Source of the DNA: Morella rubra
Lineage: Eukaryota > Streptophyta > Magnoliopsida > Fagales > Myricaceae
Assembly (NCBI GenBank): GCA_003952965.2
Contig: CM025849.1
Span: 7,563,243-7,627,242, forward strand
Reading direction: 5' to 3'
Length of the DNA: 64,000 nucleotides
In this document: positions 15,201-26,975 of the stretch, piece by piece
How positions within the stretch are numbered: the stretch's first letter is position 1
How the letters are laid out: each line of letters starts with the position of its first letter
Notes under the pieces: generated by a model
The model's database searches: none
Told to the model about the DNA's origin: nothing
Seen by the model: the letters and a program-made list of their open reading frames with translations, nothing else
Translations under genes and position numbers: made by a program

Positions 15201-18200
15201 CTCACACCAGCCAGCCGCACTTTCATTAAATGCTCCTGCCTTGGAACCTGAAGAGACAACCGCCAACTTTGCATGCTCTTCCTCTTTTGCATGCAAACTC
15301 GAAACTGCTTTCCCACCAGCGACTGTCAACCTTCCCTCTCCCTTCGACACCACCTTACCAGGGATTATCATCCTCACACCCTGCCGTTCCGCAGCATTCA
15401 AAGAGAACTTAGCTCTGCAGGCATTACTAAGAAAAGCAACCACATCGTGGAAGCAATCTGCCATGGTACTCCACCCTCTCCCTTTGAGACCTTCAAGGAC
15501 CATTATCGACCCTCTACATCGCCCCTCACCGTATTCTATTATAGCAACATACCTCCCTGCCTTATTCCCACAGCGCTAGGCCAAGAACGCTCACGACACA
15601 TCATTGAACTTCAAGACAAAAGGACACTCTGCATCAGCCACCAACGACTTACTGGCCATATTGGCCAGCCACACAGCACCGAATCTTTCTAAAGAGATGG
15701 AACTATGATTCTTACGACTCCACTCCAACACTTTGACCAAACCACCATCACTCACAGAAACCTGGAATTCTTTCGCTTCAATACAAAAGCAACGAGAAAA
15801 ACCCATCGCCCCCAGTAACAGCAAGAACAATTGCCCTCTCTAAATCTGCTATTTACTAGTTGAGACATCAAAAAGCAAGGAAGCAATTAAAGATGCAGAA
15901 ACCTATAATAGAACAACTATCCTTGAAGGAGTTGGCTTGAAGGCTTCTCTCTCTGTATTTTTTAAACTTCTAATACACAGATTGATTTTCTAACTCCACT
16001 TCATAACTCACATGCCCAAATGTTATCTAAGACCAAAGCAGAGTTCATCTCCTATATAGTTATATCTCCACCCACTATCCCAACAATCCACATAAACTAG
16101 GATAACAAACTGAACTAACAAAACTTAAATAAACTTAGATAGTTTCTTAGCATTGAGGTCACAAGATCCAAGAAAGGTATTGCTTTGTCTCAGAGAAAAT
16201 GTCCTTGATTTGTTGGAGGAAAATGGCTTATTAAGTGATTGACAGGTGTCATGGATCCTAATCTAAATCTTCTAAAGGATGATAGTAACGTATGTGAGGA
16301 ACCTGGCAAATATCAACGGTTGGTAGGTAAGGTCAATTATTTGACCATAAAAAGACCGATATCCCATATGTTGAGTGTGGTTGGTCAATTTCTAGAAGCT
16401 CCTCGAGTGCCTCATTGGGATGTTGTGAAGGCATTCCAACACTTTGACCAAACCACCATCACTCACAGAAACCTGGAATTCTTTCGCTTCAATACAAAAG
16501 CAACGAGAAAAACCCATCGCCCCCAGTAACAGCAAGAACAATTGCCCTCTCTAAATCTGCTATTTACTAGTTGAGACATCAAAAAGCAAGGAAGCAATTA
16601 AAGATGCAGAAACCTATAATAGAACAACTATCCTTGAAGGAGTTGGCTTGAAGGCTTCTCTCTCTGTATTTTTTAAACTTCTAATACACAGATTGATTTT
16701 CTAACTCCACTTCATAACTCACATGCCCAAATGTTATCTAAGACCAAAGCAGAGTTCATCTCCTATATAGTTATATCTCCACCCACTATCCCAACAATCC
16801 ACATAAACTAGGATAACAAACTGAACTAACAAAACTTAAATAAACTTAGATAGTTTCTTAGCATTGAGGTCACAAGATCCAAGAAAGGTATTGCTTTGTC
16901 TCAGAGAAAATGTCCTTGATTTGTTGGAGGAAAATGGCTTATTAAGTGATTGACAGGTGTCATGGATCCTAATCTAAATCTTCTAAAGGATGATAGTAAC
17001 GTATGTGAGGAACCTGGCAAATATCAACGGTTGGTAGGTAAGGTCAATTATTTGACCATAAAAAGACCGGATATCCCATATGTTGAGTGTGGTTGGTCAA
17101 TTTCTAGAAGCTCCTCGAGTGCCTCATTGGGATGTTGTGAAGGTGCATTATCTATTATCTACAACAATCTCCTTGACTTGGATTATTGTATAGACCACAA
17201 GGGCACCTTATAGTGGAGGGCTTTACCGATACTGATTGGGCAGGTTCTCCTTAAGATTGCAGGTCTACTACTGGTTATCGTATTTTTCTAGTAGGTAATT
17301 TGGTGACATGGAAAAGCAAGAAGCAAAAATAGTTGCAAGATCTAGTGCTGAAGCAGAATCCAGGGCAATGGCTCACACCTCCAGTGAGATAACTTGGGTA
17401 AAGCAGTTTCTTTAAGAGGTTGGTTTTCCACCTTCAACTCCAATTTCATGGCATTGTGATAATCAAGTTGCCTTGCACATTACATCCAATCCTGTTTTCC
17501 ATGGAAGGACCAAAAAGCATATTGAAGTTGACTGTCATTTTGTTTGTGACAAAATAATGGATGGAGAAATATCCATCCAAATATGTGAAATCTAGAGATC
17601 AACTGGCAAATATATTCGCTAAGTGTCTTTATCGTAATCAGTTAAAGAGTATATTTGTTCCAAGTTGGGCTTATATGACATATATGCTCCAACTTGAGGG
17701 GAAATGTTAAGGAAAGTAGACTAGAGTTTGTGTAGTTATGAAAAAGAAGTAAACTAGAGTTTGTGTGGTTATGAAAAGATTTGGGGGTCGATGGGGATAT
17801 TTTCCTTATATGTATTCCACTGCATATTGCCCCTTATATATTGAATGTGTGATGGAGAAAGTTCCATTTATTTTCTATGGAATCTTAATTTCTGTAAAAA
17901 TTTCTATGCAGCCATGAGGACAAGGCCAGAATTGAGTGCAGGAATGATGCAAATTACAATATGATTTAGAATCTTATTTAAGCAATAGTATGATGAAAAA
18001 GGAGTTATAATTCTCCACTATGGATTAGGAATCCTCGACTCGAGGGATTAGAAATCCTAAAATCATTTCCTTATTAGAATTTGTCCTGGTCCATTACAAA
18101 CTCACTATCATTAACTCTTTTAAGGACTAGTGTCCTATGAGCTTACTATTCAATCAAGAAAGATTAAAACTTTGGCTAAGCAAGCAAGATACTCAGAGAA

Positions 18201-21200
18201 ATCTAGTGCTAACTTGGCATGTCTGGCATGGGGTTTTAGGATCGGTTTCAGTGTTTGAAACTGGTTTTGAAACCCATATTGTTATTTCAGCATTCAGCTT
18301 GGGCCAAGGTTACCATGATTCTAACTAGGTTTTCAAACCAGTTTGGGCAGTTTAGGTTCAGAACGTGAGAAGCATTTAAAAAATGAAAAACTTGAATCTG
18401 ACTAGAAAAAAAATAAACAAAATTGACCACAAAAAAGAGTCCCTGCAGAGATATTGTGTATGGGGATGGGGTGGCCAGGCCCACTAAGTCACCCCAAGAG
18501 GGCTTGATTTGTGCCTCCTTGACTCAAGGGTGGCACCAACAGTGAGGCGCGGGATGTGGATCACACAGATTGCACATCAGCGTATGAGGGTGATACGGCG
18601 AGCCCCCACCACGTCTCCTATCTTAGAAGTGGCATCACCGGGGAGGCGCGGGTCCAAGATCATGGGGGATCTCGTGGATCCAACCATGATCCGAGCAAGT
18701 CCCCCTCCCCCCGCACCAACCCCCAGCGGTGATGGCGCAGAAAGGGGAGGGGCTTCTTCTATCTTTCAACGCCCCACCCTTAGCAAGGATGACATGGGGG
18801 GAAGGGGCTGACGGATCCTTGGCGCGGGTTGCAGGTGGATTGGCGACCCCAGGGGGGAGGGGCAGGGAAGGCCTCTCGCCTCCTCCACCTCTCTGTGGTG
18901 ACGGGGGGCAGATACCCATCTACCATTCTCTGCCAAGGTGGCACAGAGGACAGGGATCCATCTGCGAGGGTTGCCTTTTGTCTTTGTTTTGTTTTTGTTT
19001 TCATTTACATATTTTATTTTAGATTTAAACAATAAGTTTAATACATTTAATGGTAAGAAATTAATAAAAAAAAATATGAAACCAGTTTCAAAACCATCTC
19101 CTACGAAAGTGGCTCTAGGCCTTGAAACTTGTTTGGAGACCAATTGTTCAAAATTTAAATTAGAAGCTCAAACCAAAGCTAAAACTCAAATTGGGTCCAT
19201 TTCCCAAACATGGACCTAAAGACCTTATCCTTATAGTAAGTGATCCATCTTTTCGCCCTTCTTATCTTACTTTCCACTCTCTTAAGTCTGTGTTCAATCT
19301 TCATTAACTCATTTGTGATAGAACACTCTGTCCTACAGTTTGACACTGGTATCACTTCTTTTATAAAAGTAAATTCGTAGTTGCCATATGAAGTAGCAAC
19401 CAGCCTTGCAGCCAAGTGGTAACTCTCTGCTGAAAACAACGTAATGGGTATAAGATTCAAAGTGTAAGATGGGAGGGCTTCAGGATGAAAGAAGGCAAGA
19501 AGGCTACCCCCAAGATTTTAGTCTAGTGTCATTAATAACTGGAAAATGGAAAATAAACATTCTAGATTACAAATACAGCTGATTGCATTTGATGAAAATA
19601 ATCAAGTAGAAAAATCCAAAAGAACTATCTGTAATTGTCAACATCCAATGAACAACGTGAAATAAGCATAGTCTACATGAAGCAAATTGGGAATGTAAAA
19701 ACAATAAATATCCATATCACAGTGGCGTTTGAAGGCAGAAACTCATTCATCATACAAAAGAGGATTCCAATAATAGTGGTATGATGATGTTAATTAGTAA
19801 TTGTAGGAGTAACATATTCCTGGAGACTCATCCCAAAGGTAAGGTTTCAATAACATTTGGAGCCACCAACCGCGTGAAGTTATTATTTCGTGGTGTAAAA
19901 AAACAACCGGTTCAGACAAATGCCATTCAGCTAGGGTTAATTGTATATGTTGGTGTTACAGATATGCTAAAGAATTACCTGTCATAAGATTCAGCTCTCG
20001 TAAATGCTTGGATCACCCAATTATAAGTCTCTGCGTCAGGCTTCATATAATCTGTTGGTCAAAGACAACTTTAAGTAATGAGACCCCAGACTAGAAATAA
20101 AAAAACAAGTCTAAGCATTGAAGAATTGAAAATGAAGGCTTCAGAGTTCATTGAACCAAAAGAACCTTACATTATGAACGTTAATCAGGAAGCAATTATG
20201 GAGTTATTTTCAGACTATGAAGTTAACATTATCGAGCTTATTAAGGGATTGAAGACTACTCTTTGAACAGCTTGGTTCCACATTATTGATATGTATAGCA
20301 GCAAAGTCCCTCAAAGGAAATAAATTAAATAGAACCTAATACCATGAAGAAACCACAGAAAGCAAAACAAAGACAAAAGTAGAAGTAAAATCAAGAATGA
20401 AAGAGACAGCTTAATTTCCAAAAACCAAAAAACTAGATAGGAACGAAAGAAAAAAAAGAAGATAATAGGCATCATCAGTTAATAAGAGTCAACTAGGTGC
20501 CAAATGGTTAGAAATTTCCACATATCATTAGAGTATGCAACAGAAAAGGAGCAACTAATGAGATGGCAGTGGGACTACTACAAGACAACACTGAAACTCT
20601 TAAAACCTGGTGACTCTTATGGAAACAAAAGGTGCCCATTAAGATCCCTCATTGCAAAGGAGTAATCTCCTTGGAAAAGGCAGAGGCACCAGGAAGGAGT
20701 TGTCAGTCGATGCCCACTTAGTGATATTGACTTGCCTTGTATTTATTGTTTCCCATATGAATATCTTTCCATTTCAATTGTATGGATGAGGAATTTCCTC
20801 CCATGTCTACATCCTTCTCTCCTTTCCACCAACATTTTTGCTCCATATCAAAGAAACAAAATTGAAAAGGACACCTGAAAAATACTAATTTAAATATACT
20901 GTGGAATAGCAAAGGTGTATCTTTGGTGACCCAAAAGTGGTCACACCCAGTCCAAAGGCCCAAAATCTTATCAAAGGCAGCTAGCAACTTGGGATACCAT
21001 TATTGCAATGAATCCTCCAAGCACTAACAACTGCAAAAGGCTTAAACTGCCCCAACTACGTGACGCAAATAAAAAATTTGCAACTGATTGTTAATCCATA
21101 ATGAATTGTAAGAAATATCTTAACATACAAGCACGAACTAGAAAAAGAGAAAGTGAACCTTCTCCATATTCCATGTTCTCAAATGTTGCCATAGCAATTT

Positions 21201-24200
21201 CGGGTATACCGCAAGTGGCCTAAATGGAAAAACAGAAGGAATCAGTCTGTTGCAGAATCTATATTTGGAAATAAAAACCAACTAGAAATAATTCAAGCAA
21301 GCTCAAATACTTTCCTAGAGAAGCCAGATATCATGTGTTATGTCTACTGTCAATTCAACTACCAACTTAAGCACTTCAAGAACATGAACTTATAAAAGAA
21401 CAAAGTCATAATCAAATTCAGTATAAAGAGTCGGACATGGTATTTGGGTGCTTTGGCAGAAGATATGCAAGCAAAGTCAAGAGAGTCACGGCTGATGCAA
21501 GCGGCATGCATGTATATTTCAATCAATTGCATGACAATCATGTATTCACTATCAAATTGGTTTGAAAACCCTTTCTCTCAGGTTTGGCTTTCATTATATA
21601 GGCAAAGATTTACATAGGTTTCCAGCAATACATTAAACCCACCTACGCTATACAAGGAAACAACCTACAGACCATATACAACCCATTACACGTTAACATA
21701 TTTACAGCTAGAACATATAAGTAAACAATCATAGCACCAAATCATATCTCATGTAAATATAGCCACCGAATCATATCTCACTGACATACCCCCTCAAATT
21801 GATGCTGGCTGATCAAGAAGCATCAATTTGTCAATCAAAAACTGATGACGATGACGAACAAAAGCTTTAGTAAACACATCAGCAGTTTGAAGTTTGGTGG
21901 AAATGTGAGAAAGATGAATAACATGCTGATCAAAAGCTTCACGGATGAAGTGACAATCGACTTCATTATGCTTAGTGCGCTCATGAAAAACAGGATTGGC
22001 GACAATCTGAATCGCACTGGTGTTGTCAGCATGGAGAGGGGTAGAAGCAAGCTGAGGAAAACCAAGCTCTGCCAATAGACCGCGAAGCCACGTGATCTCA
22101 GAATAGGCAGAGGATATAGCACGATACTCAAACTCAGTCAAGGATTTCGATGACGTCAAGACAAGAGATCCGAATGCACAAAGCTATGACACAACAGATC
22201 CGCAGCAAAGTGGCAAGATAAGAGTCGACAAAGGACCCGTACAAAGACAAGATCTGCTCCATAGGATGGCAAAACAAGATCTGATGGGGAACAACTATTC
22301 CACAGGATACAGCGGTGAATGGTGGCCAGAAATTTAGATGAGACACAGAGGTTTGAAGGAAACCTGGCTCCGATAAGATGTTGAAATAAACGGAAACGGG
22401 ATTGCACAAGAGCAAGAGTGAGAGAGAGAGAAGCAAGAATAAAACGGTTTAAGGTGGTTGGGTCTTGCGATCTACATCTACCATCAACAAAGCTCGGGAG
22501 AGCTACATAATTTCTCTTATTCAATATGATTCTGAGTGTATGTTTACAAGAGGTTAGAGAGGATATATTTATACAAGAATGGAGGAGATAAATCTCTTTA
22601 GGGCCCTTAATTTGTGGCTTAATCAAAGGACTCAATCAAGGCTCCTTGATGGAGGCCCATCAATCTCCTCGATTGATAGTCAATATACCAAATACAACAT
22701 TTAAAATTTGGGACACATTAGGCAAGTGTTTAAACATATCACAGTGTGGGCCTTATATTCCTAGGTGTTTGATAATAAAACCAGTTGCTTTGACAAACAT
22801 TTCACAACACATTATTATGATAGTTTACTCATAAAGGATGTTAACATGGAATTTCAAGGATCTTATGGTAACAACAATTGTTAATGTTAGGGGTTGTATA
22901 AGAACCACGGGAGGAACAAATATCATTTCCTTATTATTAACATTTGCACCTCTGTTTTTCATTCTTCCATGCAACCAAATTACCTCTTAAAAACGTACAC
23001 TATCCTGTAGCAGAAATTCTATCTGAGGGAGAGTCTGCCCAATCAGTAACGGCTACACCTTCCATTCTAAGGTACCCATCCAACCAATCCGATCCAACAC
23101 CAAGCTCACTCAAGAGAGAGAATTATACAAGTTGCGAATTCCAGTGCAAGGCCCAAAAACTTCCAAGAATGTTCACTTCACAAACTACATTTGAAGAGTC
23201 TAGTCTATTGATGGAAAGATAATTCAGCTTTCTACCTACTCAAACATTTTATACCAATATTTCCAAACAACTCATGTTCTTCAACAGATAGGTGATATGG
23301 ATAAAGAGGACAATCCTTGTCGAGCACCCAAAAACCTTGTTTCATCAAGCGTATCAAATGCATATTTCTGCACAAGAAACTACTAATGTCCTCATACTTG
23401 CAACTACAACCCTAAGAAAGCTTTTAATTTGCTTTAGTCATTGGTATGAAACTAACACAACCAACTTTGTTTTTGCAAGTCATTCTTGATAATCACACTA
23501 TCATCAACATATACTACAAGAAGAATGTTACCCCCATCAGTATCTATGTGGAATGCTAAAGGACACATCAGGCATCTTTGGAGACCAAATCTGAACACCG
23601 ATTCAAAAAGCTCCCCAAAGGACAGTGTTGGTGATTGTTTTAGGCCAAACAAACCTTCTTTACCTCGCATACCATCCTAATACTCTCCCTAACTAACAAA
23701 ACCGGGTAATTTCTCCAAATAGACTTCTCCACCATGTAAGAGACATCTATATAATCAATGATGCAAAATAAAATAAAACTCAATCACACAGAATGAATAA
23801 GAATACCAAGTAACCCCTTCCTATTAAAGCTATGACGGAACACAACAACTAACCAATCAACATAACACAGCAGAAAAAGAAAGCAACTGGGCCAGCTAAT
23901 GCTCTGAAATCAAATTGAACACAAGGAACAAACAAAAACAGCAAGCAAAAGAGGCAAACCAAGTCAAAATCATGGTGGGGAAACACACATGGTAACCTGA
24001 TGCTAAGCAACGGGTGCTAAACAGCTGAATCTTAAAAAACCAAGTTTGTACCATATTAAACTGTGAAGAAGCTGAGAGAAAGCGACTGAACAAGGAGAAA
24101 AACAATCAAAAGCAATGTAACATAGCTTAAACCGAATGGAGGGTAGGAAATGGCGAGAAGAGGGCTGAACTGGATGAAATCAGGAATGAACAAATGGATA

Positions 24201-26943
24201 ATGCAAGAACTATATGAAATCAGTTGAGCCAGGTCAACTTGACTCCAGCAGACTTGGTTGCAATCCAAGCCAGATATAACCCAAAGTGACCAGAATTGTA
24301 TGAGAACCAAAAACTAGCACACAAGGTCAACCCAATTTGGCTTGACCCAGGCTCAAGGCTAATCAAAATTCAATTGTGAATAGCATAGTAACCGAATAGG
24401 AAAATAACCTGAACTAGATTACTGAAACTCAAGGAAAGCGGAATACTATCTCTGTAACAATCATCTTCCCTTCTCCAAGTCAGCGGCGGATTTTTCTGCA
24501 ACTTGCACACACCAACTACAGTCCCATCAATAGTAAAATAGCTTTAGTGAGCACACTATTCCAAGGACTACTTGCACATACTGACCACTATACATTATCC
24601 ACCAAGTATCAAAGATGAATTCCCCCATAGGAACTATAAATAATAAGATATGCACATACCACACAACTACAAGGCACACAAAGGATTTGAGGCCTCACTC
24701 ATGATCCATTCCACAGTATCACAACAACACATCCCCAGTTAAGTGCATCAAGCATGATTCAGATCGAAGCACACTTCCTCATGTGCAAGGGAACAAGATA
24801 ACGGGCAGAAAAGGAAAAACCGAAAAAGGAAAAAATGGAAAACAAGTAAAAAGGAAGAAGAGGTGGAAAGAGACCACAAAATATAAACCCTGTGACCAGT
24901 ATTCTGATATCAGGGTCATATTAGGGTTCATCAAAGAATTATTGGAGAAAAAATTTCTCTTCTATTCCTCTCACTGTCCAACGTTGGACATATAACCAAA
25001 TAGATCAGTATACTCTCATTTGGCTTACTTATCATGAGAATGTCATTATCTCTGATAATTCAATCATACTAATTTATTTGAAGGAATGTGTATTTCTCCT
25101 TTGTATCAAGTATCCGAGAAATAATCAGCGGGACCTAGATCCAGGATGTCGAAATTTCCTTCCATATGAATTTACACCTTCCATGGAACTCACAAAAATT
25201 AATGAATTAGAAAATCTTCCTTTTGCACTTCCATTTCTTTAGGCATAGATAGAGGGTAGTGCTAGGGTGCAAAGATGGAGGCCTCAAACAGACCCACACT
25301 CAATGGAAACAGGAAGACTCACGACTAAGTTCATTTAAAAGAAAAACCTAGTGCGCCTAAGTTCTTTATTTGCTTAAAGGGGGGAAAATTTATCATGATC
25401 ACACAAATAGGTACAATGCACACAGAAGCTATATTCAAAAAGGGTCACCTGTACACTAAGCAGACAATTGAAATGAAAAGTGGTCGCCATCCGCCCAGCT
25501 GCCTCCATTTCATATGCGATATCCAAGGCATTAGAATGATCGCCGACTTTACAGTCTTCCTCAATTAGAAGATCATAAACTTCATCGGTAGCCCTCAACC
25601 CACCTTTCGCTCCCTTCAAAAACACTTTGTTTGCATCTTCCAAGTGATTGCTTCTAACAAGCTCCTCTGCTTACAAGCACCACTTCATCAATTTAAATAA
25701 TGATCTAAATGCAACTAAATAGCCATCAATAAGCTAAATAACAATGTACTATGTACCAACAAGAACAAGCCAAGCCTGGCGAATATCGTAGTTTAACTTC
25801 TCCATCGCTCCAAGGATTTCTAAGCCTCTTGTGGCATGACCTTTAACACCAAACAACCGAATCAACGCCACAAAAGTTTCGTGCAATGGGCGAACACCTG
25901 CACTCAATTCTCTCCTCAATGATTGCATCTGCAATTATGGAACAGCAGATTTAGTCTTCATTAAGGACAATGTTCCGTAAGCACTAGAAAATGATCGTGT
26001 TCATGTATAACAATAATAATAATGATCGTGTCTGCATTCATGGAACAACAATAAGGAACATGATTACATCTGCATTGATTAACCAACAAACACACTCTTC
26101 ACTAACGATCATGGTGTCTAAAGCACTAGCAAATTTAGTATGATGTTATAATTTTTAATATACAATATCCCGATGCCACCCATAATGTCTTTCCAAAATT
26201 GTAGTTACAACATTGTTAGCAAAATCAATTAAGTCTTGAAGAACAAAAACAACACCACAACAATGATAATGACACTAACTCTGAAAACAACTTTTTTCTA
26301 GAGGTGCTACAGAAATTGTACAGTAACTTGCCTAGAAATTGACATAGCCACCTTCAGTGGCAGAGAGAGAGGGGGGGTTCCCCACCCACAAAAATAAAAA
26401 ATAAAACTAGTAAAACCCCCTTCCTCCCTTGGGTCCTACTCAAAATTTTGCTAAAATATTGATATTTGGCCCCCCAGAAAATACGAAACTACCATTCAAG
26501 CCCATAGAATATTTATAATAAAATACTATACTATAAATTTAGTTTAAGTAAAAGTACATATGGGTATATTTTTGTTAACAATTCTAATATTTAGCTCAAA
26601 TATAGTAAAATCAAGAAATTTCGGTAAAATTCAATTTTTTTGTCCAAAAAGTTCTCGAAGGAAAAAAGTATCCTATCTAAAAATCAAAATATGCGACTCT
26701 TGTTCTTGTCCTTTGAGTCCCTTTAGTCTTTCTCTTTTTTCCACCTACATTCTATTTTCTTCCACAAATTTAAAAGGAATCATATTGTTTATAATAACTA
26801 TTTAATTAAAGAAGAAAAAGAGTGAATTTAATGCATGCATTATATGTAACTATGATGGATTTTATTGCGTATCTCTAGGTCAATAAATATATTAACGCTA
26901 ATGTTTTATAATTGATTTATATTAATAATTTTTTTGGCATTGT

Positions 26944-26975
<32 letters not shown>

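Larger units (their letters stand above)
10317..16129 (-). mobile_element. Full-length L1-type LINE inserted in a Copia element, with 16-bp target duplication
   Basis: A 5.8-kb minus-strand LINE. Its poly(A) tail appears as a T-run at 10,314-10,331. The 16-bp sequence TAAACTTAGATAGTTT occurs at both ends (10,301-10,316 and 16,130-16,145): a target-site duplication of typical L1 length. Reading right to left: 5' UTR, ORF1 (about 15,830-14,022), ORF2 (13,806 to about 10,397). ORF1 and ORF2 carry several stops and frameshifts, so it is not autonomous now. The intact target duplication suggests moderate age. Confidence 0.9.
10051..17910 (+). mobile_element. Ty1/Copia fossil (RT, RNase H, 3' LTR) split by a LINE
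   Basis: The plus strand at 10,051-10,312 encodes a Copia RT piece ([10 protein letters not shown]-like). The element resumes after the LINE at 16,130 with the RT tail ([13 protein letters not shown]) and runs through the RNase H region (WKSKK, SSAEAE, about 17,300-17,360) to a polypurine tract (CTTGAGGGGAAA) and a 3' LTR starting TGTTAAGGAAAG at 17,705, ending near 17,910. The 5' half is lost. The element is broken in several places and older than the LINE inside it. Confidence 0.8.

Noticed and set aside
19179-19460. 93-codon minus-strand frame in PTAC3 intron 5
   Set aside because: PTAC3 exons 5 and 6 join perfectly without it and it matches nothing in the family.
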